Below, piece after piece: positions 1 to 8,454 of a stretch of DNA of 64,000 nt (position 1 is its first letter; each line of letters begins with the position of its first letter). Position numbers and translations under genes: made by a program. This DNA comes from CAVXTT01 sp963764685 (GTDB taxonomy: Bacteria; Bacteroidota; Ignavibacteria; Ignavibacteriales; Ignavibacteriaceae): the NCBI GenBank assembly GCA_963764685.1, contig CAVXTT010000018.1, positions 186,001-250,000 of the forward strand. The letters run 5' to 3'. Below the pieces are notes generated by a model. That model did not search any database. It saw only the letters and a program-made list of their open reading frames with translations, and was not told the DNA's origin.

Positions 1-843
1 TGCAGGAATATTGGATTCAAGTGAAGCAATGGTTTTGGCATTTATCCTGGGATGTACACCATTCCCTTTTTTATCTGAATGAACACCTTCGAGCCCTCTT
101 TTAGAAATGAACTCAGCTCTTTTCTTCAGCCACTTTATTGTAGTTTCATCGATTGGAAATACTCCTGCCAGTGCTCCCCATTCAGTTGTCATATTTGCAA
201 TAGTAAGTCGTTCATCAAGAGTTAAGGATTTCAGCCCCTCACCGGTAAACTCGATTGCGTGATTAAGCACTTCGTCGTTATTAAAGAATCCGCACAGGGC
301 AATTATAAGGTCTTTTCCTGTTACTCCTTTTTTTAATTTTCCTGTTAGCTCAACCTTTGCAATCGGGGGTACCTGCCACCAGGTTCTTCCGGTTGCCCAT
401 ATGGCAGCGGCATCTGTTCTAACAATCGGAGTACCGAGACAGCCAAGACCGCCGTACATATTGGAATGACTGTCAGAAGCGACTGCCATTGTTCCCGGAA
501 ATGCATATCCCTCCTCGCACATTATCTGATGCCCTATACCTCTCCCGGCAGGATAGAAATCCGCTCCCATTGATTTCGAGAACTCTTCAATCTTTTTATA
601 CTTCTCTAAATTCTTATCGGTCTTATCCTGTACATTATGATCCAGTGTATGAACTACCTGTCCCGGATCTGCTAATTTTGCTGCCCCAATGCTTTTGAAT
701 TTTGGTATTACTGCACCGGTATTATCATGTGTCATTACATAAGCAGGACGGATGGACAAATAATCACCTGCCTGCACCTTGTGGTTCTTATCCAAACCTA
801 CAGCATATTTCTGTGCTATCTTTTCAATTAATGTTTGGCTCAT
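1..843 (-). CDS. Homoaconitase, fungal Lys4-like (3' part beyond window edge)
   Basis: The reverse strand from the ATG at 843 reads without a stop to the window edge, giving about 281 N-terminal residues of an aconitase-family [4Fe-4S] dehydratase. Reading shows SLTLDERLTIANMTTEWGAL, YPAGRGIGHQIM, VASDSHSNMYGGLG and TWWQVPP, which match the N-terminal half of fungal Lys4 homoaconitase better than AcnA/AcnB or LeuC. Family role: interconversion of homocitrate and homoisocitrate in alpha-aminoadipate lysine synthesis. A GA-rich ribosome site precedes the ATG. The neighbouring beta-decarboxylating dehydrogenase at 1474-2652 would catalyse the following step. Substrate is inferred, since citrate could also be used. 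The C-terminal swivel domain is not visible here. Confidence 0.85.
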   Translation of the reverse strand, partial: MSQTLIEKIAQKYAVGLDKNHKVQAGDYLSIRPAYVMTHDNTGAVIPKFKSIGAAKLADPGQVVHTLDHNVQDKTDKNLEKYKKIEEFSKSMGADFYPAGRGIGHQIMCEEGYAFPGTMAVASDSHSNMYGGLGCLGTPIVRTDAAAIWATGRTWWQVPPIAKVELTGKLKKGVTGKDLIIALCGFFNNDEVLNHAIEFTGEGLKSLTLDERLTIANMTTEWGALAGVFPIDETTIKWLKKRAEFISKRGLEGVHSDKKGNGVHPRINAKTIASLESNIPA

Positions 844-865
844 ATCATCCTCTTCTTTTAATCAT

Positions 866-1409
866 TTATGCTTTAAACGGATCGAAGGAAACAAAATCAG
901 CGTGGTGTACAATTATCGATTCCACCGTCCGCATTCCCAGGTCTCCTTCTTTTGAATGCGTAGCAATTATATGCTGCACATCAGGGGGTAAGCCGAAGCG
1001 GTCTGCTATAGCAAGTCCGCTGAAAGGATGTCTTACAAGTTTTCCCGCATAGCTGGTGGTAAGCTTGCCGTCCACAATTTCGTATTCCAGCAGTTTCCCA
1101 ACATCTATAAGTATAGCCCCTGCAATCAATATATCCATATCAATTTTAATCTCATCCCCGAAATTATCTTTCATCCTTTTCGCGATATCAACAGCAAGCT
1201 GGACTGCTGTTCTTTTATGATTCATAAAACTGATTTTACAATTCTTTAAGCAGAAGAGAAAAAGGAATCTTATCCAGGTCATCAACAGAGAGTACACTGT
1301 TTTCGATGGCATAATGCCAGGCTACCAGGACTTTTTCCCTTAAATCTTCATTATGGATCCAGTTAATTTCCGGCCAGATCTCCAGTACTTTTTCTTTTTT
1401 AACTTTCAT
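866..1409 (-). CDS. HD-domain protein, frameshifted, lacking the catalytic HD histidine
   Basis: Two overlapping reading frames make one protein. The first starts at the ATG at 1409 (MKVKKEKVLEIWPEINW) and ends in IPFSLLLKEL. The second continues with CKISFMNHKRTAVQLA and runs to the stop at 866. They join by skipping one base near 1245. The family is a small HD phosphohydrolase found with IPFTLLI...H upstream of the HD helix. The canonical LLHDVGKLLEYE is here ILIDVGKLLEYE, so the metal-binding His is Ile; the codon is ATA, not a one-base change from CAC/CAT. The HPFSGLAIADRFGLP and HSKEGD segments are retained. It lies between the homoaconitase and the dehydrogenase genes on the same strand. 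Activity is unknown. Confidence 0.65.
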
Positions 1410-1431
1410 TTTAGTCTTTGCAGTTTGATTC

Positions 1432-1463
1432 AAAAAAAATAAGGGCTGATCCTGTCAGCCCTT
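1432..1463 (-). terminator. Rho-independent terminator after the dehydrogenase gene
   Basis: On the minus strand a 9-bp stem (AAGGGCTGA / TCAGCCCTT) with a 5-nt loop is followed by a run of eight T residues. It lies just after the stop codon at 1474 and before the HD gene start at 1409, so it probably separates the two transcription units. Confidence 0.8.
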
Positions 1464-1473
1464 TAATTGTTTC

Positions 1474-2652
1474 CTATAAATTTTTTATAATCGCATCGGT
1501 CATCTGCTGAGTAGTACAGGCGCCTTTTTCAAATACATCGGGTCCGCCTCTCAGCTTCATCATATCATATGTCTTTACTTTCCCTTCTTCAATAACTTTT
1601 GCAATTGATTTTCTGATCTTATCTGCTTTAGGTTTTTCACCGATATGATCGAGCATCATACAGGCGCTTAATATCATTGCAATAGGATTTACAATCGAGG
1701 GATTTAGTTTTTCATATTTAGGAGCAGAGCCGTGGGTAGGTTCAAATACAGCAACCTCTTCACCGATATTTGCGCTGCAGGCAAAACCGAGTCCGCCTAC
1801 CAATCCTGCAAAGCCATCACTTATTATATCCCCGAACATATTTTCAGCAACAATAACACCATAGTCTTCAGGATTTTTGGTCAGCCACATCATCTGTGCA
1901 TCGATGTTAGTATCCCACAATGAAATGTCCGGATATTCCTTTGCAATTTTCTTCCCTTCATTCAACATCATTCCCGAAGTTTCCCTAAGGACGTTAGGTT
2001 TTTCACAAACAGTAACATTCTTATAGCCGAACTTCTTCGCGTATTCAAAGGCAGCACGGATTATTCTTCTGCAGGCATTGCGCGACATAATCCTTGTGGA
2101 AACAGCCAGATCTTCATTGGGCACATCTTTAAAGGCTTTCATTTTAGGATGAGACTCAAGTGCCTCCCTTACATTCTTCGGCGGATTTGTCCATTCAACT
2201 CCTGCATATAAACCTTCTGTATTCTGTCTGAAGATAACCGCATTAACAACAGGCTCTTCGAATCCACTTTTGCTTCTTCTTATAAAGTTTAAAGGATTAT
2301 TCTTAAACGACTGGCAGGGACGGACACATATATCAAGATCAAAGTGCTGGCGTAAGCCGACGATCGGGCTGAAGTATACAAAACCCTTATTCTGCAGTTC
2401 CGGCTTCAGCTCCCTGGCTGCGGCATCTTTTGGTTTGCTGGTTATTGCTCCGAACAGACCTATTTTATACTGTTGTAAAAGATCAAGGGTTCTTTGGGGT
2501 AATGCATTTCCTTCGCTGCACCAGAAGTCCCAGCCAATATCGGCGTGAACATAATTGGCTTCGAAACCAGCTGCTTTTAATACTTTAATTGATTCAGGAA
2601 GGACTGTTTTACCGATACCATCCCCCGGCATTGTTACTATAGTTCTTGGCAT
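1474..2652 (-). CDS. Isocitrate/homoisocitrate dehydrogenase-family enzyme
   Basis: The 392-residue product belongs to the beta-decarboxylating dehydrogenase family. It has the N-terminal PGDGIGKTVLPE nucleotide/substrate start, FRQNTEGLYAGVEW, the metal-binding MFGDIISDGFAGLVGGLG region and the coenzyme motif FEPTHGSAPKY. The substrate loop SPIVGLRQHFDLDICVRP differs from the NADP-isocitrate dehydrogenase encoded at 35335-36585 (SLNVALRQLLDLYACVRP). A dedicated Icd exists in the same window and a Lys4-like homoaconitase is two genes away, so homoisocitrate is a plausible substrate. NAD-isocitrate dehydrogenase is the main alternative. The ATG at 2652 gives the normal family N-terminus. A terminator hairpin follows the gene. 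Confidence 0.8.
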   Translation of the reverse strand: MPRTIVTMPGDGIGKTVLPESIKVLKAAGFEANYVHADIGWDFWCSEGNALPQRTLDLLQQYKIGLFGAITSKPKDAAARELKPELQNKGFVYFSPIVGLRQHFDLDICVRPCQSFKNNPLNFIRRSKSGFEEPVVNAVIFRQNTEGLYAGVEWTNPPKNVREALESHPKMKAFKDVPNEDLAVSTRIMSRNACRRIIRAAFEYAKKFGYKNVTVCEKPNVLRETSGMMLNEGKKIAKEYPDISLWDTNIDAQMMWLTKNPEDYGVIVAENMFGDIISDGFAGLVGGLGFACSANIGEEVAVFEPTHGSAPKYEKLNPSIVNPIAMILSACMMLDHIGEKPKADKIRKSIAKVIEEGKVKTYDMMKLRGGPDVFEKGACTTQQMTDAIIKNL

Positions 2653-2791
2653 AAAAGAAGACTCAAAAATTGTTAAAAATACAAATGAAAATTAGATATT
2701 AAGGCTTTGCCAAGCAAGGAAGTGAACAGCTATAATTGGTAAATAACCCTTGATCGGCTTTATGGATCCCCTACAGGGATCAAAATAAATG

Positions 2792-3081
2792 TTCGATAGT
2801 TCGATAGTCTCGATGGTTAGAAATGTTTAGGTTATTGTAGCAATAAGGGCCTGTCATTGCAGAAATTCCCGAACAAAGCAATTCCGCCTCAGTTGATAAA
2901 CAAAACAATTTTGTGAATAGGGGATTATATGATTGAATAATTAACACATTTCCTGGTACTGAATACCCTGGATTCCTTAAAGTTGATATTCTCCGTTAGA
3001 GCCACTCATCGAACCATCGAACTATCGTACTATCGAACCATCGAACCATCGTACCATCGTACTATCATACCATTGTACTGT
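2792..3081. repeat. Intergenic word array (TCGATAG direct, then inverted)
   Basis: This sits in the 440-bp gap between two minus-strand genes. At 2792-2815 the word TTCGATAG occurs twice in tandem. At 3005-3081 the reverse complement occurs in a run of about eight variants (CATCGAACCATCGAACTATC type units). The two blocks could pair as a long imperfect stem. Similar words appear at 22378-22415 and 43160-43185. The rest of the gap shows no gene. Confidence 0.75.
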
Positions 3082-3092
3082 CTTCGTGCTTA

Positions 3093-4403
3093 TCAAAATC
3101 TATAAATCTGATCAGGATAAGTGTTAAGCAATACAAAAGGCAGAAAGGCAGCCAATACATATTCCCATCCGAACATTTCTTTAAGGGGACCAATCATACC
3201 TGAGCCGGCTGCTATCCCAAGGTTTGCGATGGCCATATATAATGTAAACTGTGTGGCGGAGATATTTTTGGAGCACAATTTCATTGCGGACGCATATAAC
3301 GCAATATTGTTAAAAGTAAGCAGGATATAAAATGAAATGATAAAACCCACAATGAATTCTTCATAAACCCATAAGTTGTTAAAATAACAGAATGCACCAA
3401 CTACGAATGTCAGTCCCGCTAAATAGAGAGATATCATTCTTATCTTACCAAGAAGATCAGTCAGGACACCGCCAATAAACATTCCTGCAAGCCCGGAAAT
3501 AACATTTGCCGTTGCGAAGATCTGCGAATAATGTTCATTGGTCCAACCGATTTTCTGAACTGTGAAAATTGAGAGTGAGGAGGTTATCAGCCCTTCTCCG
3601 ATTGACGAAGTAAATATGGCGAAACCCATTAACAAGCTTACCGGGAGTAAGAAAGCTTTGTAGAGTCTTTTAAATATTGATCTGAAGCTATGCAGCTGAA
3701 GGGCATTTGCTGCAGCGGAAGCACTTCCTTTGGTCCAGGGCAAAACCTTCTCGCCTGGCCGTTCTCTTAAAATCAGCGGAATAAAAAAGGTAATACCTGT
3801 AAACAATGCGAAGCAAACCATTGTAAAGGAGAAGCCGTAATTGTTCAGGAGCCAGCTTGCCGTAATTACTGTAATCGATCTGCCTAATATTTTTGATCCC
3901 CACATAACCCCGTTTGCTCTTGCCTGCTGATCCGGGGGCAGAATATCTACTGCCAAACTATCTACAGCTATATCCTGAACAACTATAAAGAAGTTATTTA
4001 TAAAACCTATTACCATCAGCAGCAGAAGGTGATCAAGGGGATTGGTAACAAATGACATAATTAATAGACTTAGTATTAATCCTCCCTGTCCGATTAAAAT
4101 CCACGGTCTACGCCTTCCCATTGCAAGGAAAGTAAACCGGTCCATAAATGGTGCATTGATTATCTTGAGGCTCCAGGGTATTCCCAGCACAGCAATATAC
4201 CCTCCTATCTCACCCGGAGTTTTGCCATATAGCGCCATCCAGGCAGGAACGGCATACCACAATAATCCGCTTGGTATTCCCTGCGCAAAATATAAAATTG
4301 AAAAAATTATATAACGCAGTGTGCTGCTGTCCGATAAAGCCGGAAGAGCACTAAATTTTAAAGCTTTAATTTTAACCACATTGTTTAAGAAATAATGCGG
4401 CAT
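3093..4403 (-). CDS. MFS transporter, AmpG/PAT-like
   Basis: This 436-residue integral membrane protein has about twelve hydrophobic segments. The N-terminal half carries the arrangement seen in the AmpG (muropeptide permease)/acetyl-CoA transporter branch of the MFS: YFAQGIPSGLLWYAVPAWM in segment 1, GIPWSLKIINAPFMDRF after segment 2, then the basic loop MGRRRPWILIGQ and QDIAVDSLAVDILP. Family members import anhydromuropeptides or related solutes across the inner membrane; the substrate here cannot be read from sequence. The gene stands alone with word-array repeats just past its stop codon. The first about 25 residues are polar, and a downstream start near the first hydrophobic segment remains possible. 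Confidence 0.8.
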   Translation of the reverse strand: MPHYFLNNVVKIKALKFSALPALSDSSTLRYIIFSILYFAQGIPSGLLWYAVPAWMALYGKTPGEIGGYIAVLGIPWSLKIINAPFMDRFTFLAMGRRRPWILIGQGGLILSLLIMSFVTNPLDHLLLLMVIGFINNFFIVVQDIAVDSLAVDILPPDQQARANGVMWGSKILGRSITVITASWLLNNYGFSFTMVCFALFTGITFFIPLILRERPGEKVLPWTKGSASAAANALQLHSFRSIFKRLYKAFLLPVSLLMGFAIFTSSIGEGLITSSLSIFTVQKIGWTNEHYSQIFATANVISGLAGMFIGGVLTDLLGKIRMISLYLAGLTFVVGAFCYFNNLWVYEEFIVGFIISFYILLTFNNIALYASAMKLCSKNISATQFTLYMAIANLGIAAGSGMIGPLKEMFGWEYVLAAFLPFVLLNTYPDQIYRF

Positions 4404-4491
4404 TATAAGGAATTGACAGCAATAAAGGAATAAGAAAGTTAATGAATAAATAAGGTTTCTATTTTATCACCGTCTTTCTTTTTCTTTAGGA

Positions 4492-6861
4492 TCATTTCAG
4501 CACGATCATCTTTCTGCTGATTACTTTTTCTCCGGCACTCAGTCGATAGACATAAACTCCTGAGGAAAGGGAAGAGGCATTAAATTCTGACTGATAATAC
4601 CCGGGCTGCAAAACATCATTTCTTAACTCGGCAACCTTTTGCCCCAGCAGGTTATACACGCTAAGATTTATATGTCCTGCATCTTCAATGGAGAATTTAA
4701 TAGTAGTTGCAGGATTAAACGGGTTAGGATAATTCTGCCCTAAAGTAAAATTCACCGGAAGGATGACAGTTGCCTCAACTGTTTTTGAATAACTGAATGT
4801 TCCATTATAGTCAATCTGCTTTAATCTGTAATATACTTTTGATATATCTTCAAGATCAGAAAGGTCATTAATAAATGTATAATTATTTGTTTCTGATGTT
4901 GTACCGTGCCCGCTTACAAATCCAAGAGTTTGCCAAATACTGTTATTTCTTCTTTCAACTTCAAAGCCGAAGTTATTTGTTTCAGTGGAAGTAGACCAGC
5001 TAAGAACTACTTGATTGAACTGAGAAGTAGCAAATAAGGCAGTAAATACCACTGGCACAGGGTAACCCCCTGTATTTGTTTTCAGTATGTTTCCACCGAG
5101 GCCTACAACTGTTATAGAATTAAAATCAGTAAAAAATGCATCATATATATGTCTGTCTGTTCCACTTATTTGCAGGCACCAATTTGCTCCGCCATCAGTA
5201 GTTCTAAGAATAATTCCCGTGGTTCCTACCACTACTCCATTACTGGAGTCCCAAAAAGAAACTCCCAGCAAAATACCACCAACTCCAGGTTGTTGAGTAT
5301 TCCAGGTTATACCTGTATTAGTGGTTTTTAAAATGATTCCCCAGCCTACTGCAATGCCGTTATAATCATCTGTAAAACAAATATCCCATAATGTTTGTGT
5401 TGTTCCGCTATTTTGAAGGAACCAATTGCTTCCGCCATTTGTAGTTTGAAGTATCGTACCAGTCTTACCAACTGCAGTACCGTGGTTCACATCAGTAAAG
5501 GTGACCCCATAAAGACTATTAGATGTACCACTCGTTATTACAATCCAGTTATTTCCGCCATCTGTGGTGCGCAAAATTAAACCTCCTTCCCCTACTACTA
5601 TTCCAGTGTTATCATTCAGAAATACGATGTCATAGAGATTAATATTCGAGCCTGTATACTTTTCTGTCCAAGTGTTACCTCCATCAGAAGTTTTTAAAAT
5701 TGTTGCATAACCAACAGCAAAGCCGATATTTGAATCGATAAAAAATACGCTTTCAAGATGATGTAACCCGCTTTGCTGCAAAAACCAGTTTTGTCCCCCA
5801 TTGGTGGTCCTTACTATTACACCGGAATAGGCACCGAACCCTCCTACCGCTACACCTTTCTGAGGATCAGTGAAATATAAGCCGTACAAGGAGTTTGTAA
5901 ACCCGTTCGAATGATTAATCCAGTTATTACCACCATTTGTGGTGCTGATTATTGTACCTGATTCACCTACAGTCACAACAAAATCAGCTGAACTAAGTAC
6001 GCAATTTAATTCGAAAGTTGTTCCGCTCTGTTGAGCAATCCAGGTTTCCCCCCCATCGGTTGTCTTCACTATATCTCCGCTCCAGCCAATTGCCCACCCT
6101 TTAAGCTCGTTCGCAAAATGAATTGAGTTCCTATCAACATAATCATTTAATTTAATTATCCAGTTATTTCCGCCGTCTGTTGTTTTATAGATATAGGAGC
6201 CAACTGCCCAACCTACATACTCATTAATAAAGAAGACTCCTTTCACAGGTGTGCCGGTATTTAATTTTGTAAACCAATTATTACCCCCATCAGTGGTCTT
6301 CAGGATTTCACCCCAGGAAGATGGATAATTCTGGTAGCCGCCAACAGCGTTACCAATCTGATTATTAATAAATTGTACATTTAAGAGGTCAGAATTTGTT
6401 CCACTTGTCTGAGTTACCCAACTATTCCCTGCATCACTAGTTCTTATAATAACGCCATAATTGCCGACAATTGTTCCGGTATCATTACTGGAAAAGCAAA
6501 CAGAGATTAAATCGCTGATTGTACCGCTGACTTGTTGAAACCAGGAAATCCCTCCATCAGTTGTCTTCAAAATGGTTCCTGAAGTACCAACAATAAAACC
6601 CTCAATTGAATTAGTAAAATATATCCCTCTAAGATGATTGGTTGTTCCTGAGAAGAGAAAATCCCAATTTGTTCCCCCATTTGTTGATCTGAGTATTGTG
6701 CCGCATTGTCCGACTACAATTAGGGTATCCGGACTTATTACAAAAACGGAATTAAAATTTACTCCTGCAGGAAGAGGATTCTGCCATACCCACCCGGTAT
6801 TCTGTCCAAAAGGAGTAAATTGGAGAAACCAGGTTAGAAGAAATATTTTAATGTACCTCAT
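4492..6861 (-). CDS. T9SS-secreted protein with YCF48/BNR-type repeats
   Basis: The 789-residue product begins with a signal peptide (MRYIKIFLLTWFLQFTPFG). More than a dozen modules of about 40 residues follow, each with a T(T/S)DGG(N)NW-type motif, as in the YCF48/HCF136 and sialidase-like beta-propeller families. After the repeats comes a beta-sandwich segment (VVLSWSTSTETNNFGFEVER) and a C-terminal type A sorting domain (QNYPNPFNPATTIKFSI ... SGVYVYRLSAGEKVISRKM). It should be exported by the type IX system and either attached to or released from the cell surface. Function is unknown. The next two minus-strand genes share the C-terminal half, suggesting tandem duplication. Confidence 0.85.
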   Translation of the reverse strand: MRYIKIFLLTWFLQFTPFGQNTGWVWQNPLPAGVNFNSVFVISPDTLIVVGQCGTILRSTNGGTNWDFLFSGTTNHLRGIYFTNSIEGFIVGTSGTILKTTDGGISWFQQVSGTISDLISVCFSSNDTGTIVGNYGVIIRTSDAGNSWVTQTSGTNSDLLNVQFINNQIGNAVGGYQNYPSSWGEILKTTDGGNNWFTKLNTGTPVKGVFFINEYVGWAVGSYIYKTTDGGNNWIIKLNDYVDRNSIHFANELKGWAIGWSGDIVKTTDGGETWIAQQSGTTFELNCVLSSADFVVTVGESGTIISTTNGGNNWINHSNGFTNSLYGLYFTDPQKGVAVGGFGAYSGVIVRTTNGGQNWFLQQSGLHHLESVFFIDSNIGFAVGYATILKTSDGGNTWTEKYTGSNINLYDIVFLNDNTGIVVGEGGLILRTTDGGNNWIVITSGTSNSLYGVTFTDVNHGTAVGKTGTILQTTNGGSNWFLQNSGTTQTLWDICFTDDYNGIAVGWGIILKTTNTGITWNTQQPGVGGILLGVSFWDSSNGVVVGTTGIILRTTDGGANWCLQISGTDRHIYDAFFTDFNSITVVGLGGNILKTNTGGYPVPVVFTALFATSQFNQVVLSWSTSTETNNFGFEVERRNNSIWQTLGFVSGHGTTSETNNYTFINDLSDLEDISKVYYRLKQIDYNGTFSYSKTVEATVILPVNFTLGQNYPNPFNPATTIKFSIEDAGHINLSVYNLLGQKVAELRNDVLQPGYYQSEFNASSLSSGVYVYRLSAGEKVISRKMIVLK

Positions 6862-6888
6862 AATACGGACCTAACTTTTTTTTGCTTG

Positions 6889-8376
6889 CTATTTAAGCAC
6901 CACCATCTTCCTGCTGATCACTTTCCCCTCTACGCTTAATTTATAAACATATACTCCCGAGGAAAGGGAAGAGGCGTCAAAGTTCGTCTCATAATATCCC
7001 GGCTGCAGAACTTCGTTCTTTAACTCTGCAACTTTTTGCCCCAGCAGGTTATAAACACTAAGATTAACAAGCCCCTCCGATGCAACGGAATATTTAATCT
7101 TTGTTGCAGGGTTAAACGGATTAGGATAATTCTGCTCTAATGCATATTCCATCGGAATATTTACACTTACTTCCACAACATCTGAATACTCAAAGCTTCC
7201 ATCAAGATCTACTTGTTTAAGTCTGTACAGCCAGACACCTTCCGTGACATTCTTATCCTTAAACGAATATGAGTGCTGCTCAGAGGTTGTACCGTTACCT
7301 TCCACAAAAGCTATATTCTGCCATATCTCATTATCTGACTTTCTCTCAATATTAAATCCCCTGTTATTGGTCTCGGTAGATGTAATCCAGTTAAGGTAAA
7401 CTGCATCATTATTATATTCAGCCGTAAAACTGGTAAGTTCTACAGGGGTTCCTCCGTTTATCGTATGAAGCATCAAGCCGTCACTTCCACTGGCCCAGCC
7501 TTTGTTGTTATCAATAAAAAAAATATCATATAAGGTGGCGCCGGAATTAGAATACTGAGTAGTCCAGTTAATGCCGCCGTCGGATGTATATAGAATGCCC
7601 CCGCCGGAAACATACCAGCCTTCAAGCGGATTTATAAAAGAGAATCTGTTTACCCATGAAGCTCTTTGGTTCCACGTTATTCCACCGTTGGTAGTGCTGT
7701 AAAGACTCCAATCGTTTATGACCCACGCATTAAGTGCATCAAAGAATTGCATTTGCCCGATCTGATTCAAACTGTCTGCCGGATATGGCGTCCAGGTATC
7801 TCCGCCATCTGTGGTCATTAAGATCGAATTACCATCAAACATTGCATGGCCACCGCACCATCCGGTATCCTGATCTAAAAAATAAAGGCAGCCAGGCAAG
7901 AGCCCATAGGAATAGATATCCACATTTTGCCAGGAAGAACCTCCGTCACTGGTTTTATATAATACGCCGGCCATGTCCACTTCAGTGGCAATTCCATTTG
8001 ATGCGTTAAAGAACAATAAATCAGTAAAATTGCCATAAGGTAGACTGTACACCTGCTGCCAGCTGTTTCCACCATCAACGGTTTTGATAAGTCTGCAACC
8101 AACTGCATCCATATCTGTAAACCATCCAATATTTTCATTAAGAAAGTATCTTGAAACTACCGGTCCATCTGTTGAATACTGTAGTAACCAGTTTTCACCT
8201 CCATCCGTAGTTTTATAAAATTTTGAAGGATTACTCCCTATTACCCATCCCGTATTGGGTGTTACAAATTGAATTCCGCCCAAGGGTGAGGTTGTATTAA
8301 TATTCTGATTAAACCACTGCCCGTCAGCTTTAAGTGATAAGAGCAGCAAAGCAATAAAAAGAAACTTAATTCCCAC
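6889..8376 (-). CDS. T9SS-secreted protein with YCF48-type repeats
   Basis: A 495-residue protein with signal peptide (MGIKFLFIALLLLSLKADG). About six to seven propeller modules carry TTDGG/TSDGG-W motifs. Then come the sandwich segment VYLNWITSTETNNRGFNIER and the sorting domain YALEQNYPNPFNPATKIKYS. The last 200 residues closely match those of the upstream (8455-10080) and downstream (4492-6861) genes, at DNA level too, so this is a locally amplified family. It lies 27 bp from its downstream neighbour on the same strand; they may be co-transcribed. Role outside the cell is unknown. Confidence 0.85.
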   Translation of the reverse strand: MGIKFLFIALLLLSLKADGQWFNQNINTTSPLGGIQFVTPNTGWVIGSNPSKFYKTTDGGENWLLQYSTDGPVVSRYFLNENIGWFTDMDAVGCRLIKTVDGGNSWQQVYSLPYGNFTDLLFFNASNGIATEVDMAGVLYKTSDGGSSWQNVDIYSYGLLPGCLYFLDQDTGWCGGHAMFDGNSILMTTDGGDTWTPYPADSLNQIGQMQFFDALNAWVINDWSLYSTTNGGITWNQRASWVNRFSFINPLEGWYVSGGGILYTSDGGINWTTQYSNSGATLYDIFFIDNNKGWASGSDGLMLHTINGGTPVELTSFTAEYNNDAVYLNWITSTETNNRGFNIERKSDNEIWQNIAFVEGNGTTSEQHSYSFKDKNVTEGVWLYRLKQVDLDGSFEYSDVVEVSVNIPMEYALEQNYPNPFNPATKIKYSVASEGLVNLSVYNLLGQKVAELKNEVLQPGYYETNFDASSLSSGVYVYKLSVEGKVISRKMVVLK

Positions 8377-8454
8377 TTAATCCTCCTGTGTTAATTAAAA
8401 CTTTATTTACTTCTATCCTTCTTCTTACGATAACAAATGATTCGGGGGATGAGG

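Noticed and set aside
1236..1312. Programmed +1 frameshift at CTT AAA G in the HD gene
   Set aside because: The context resembles known slip sites, but twelve other genes show unrelated breaks, so error or simple mutation is more likely.
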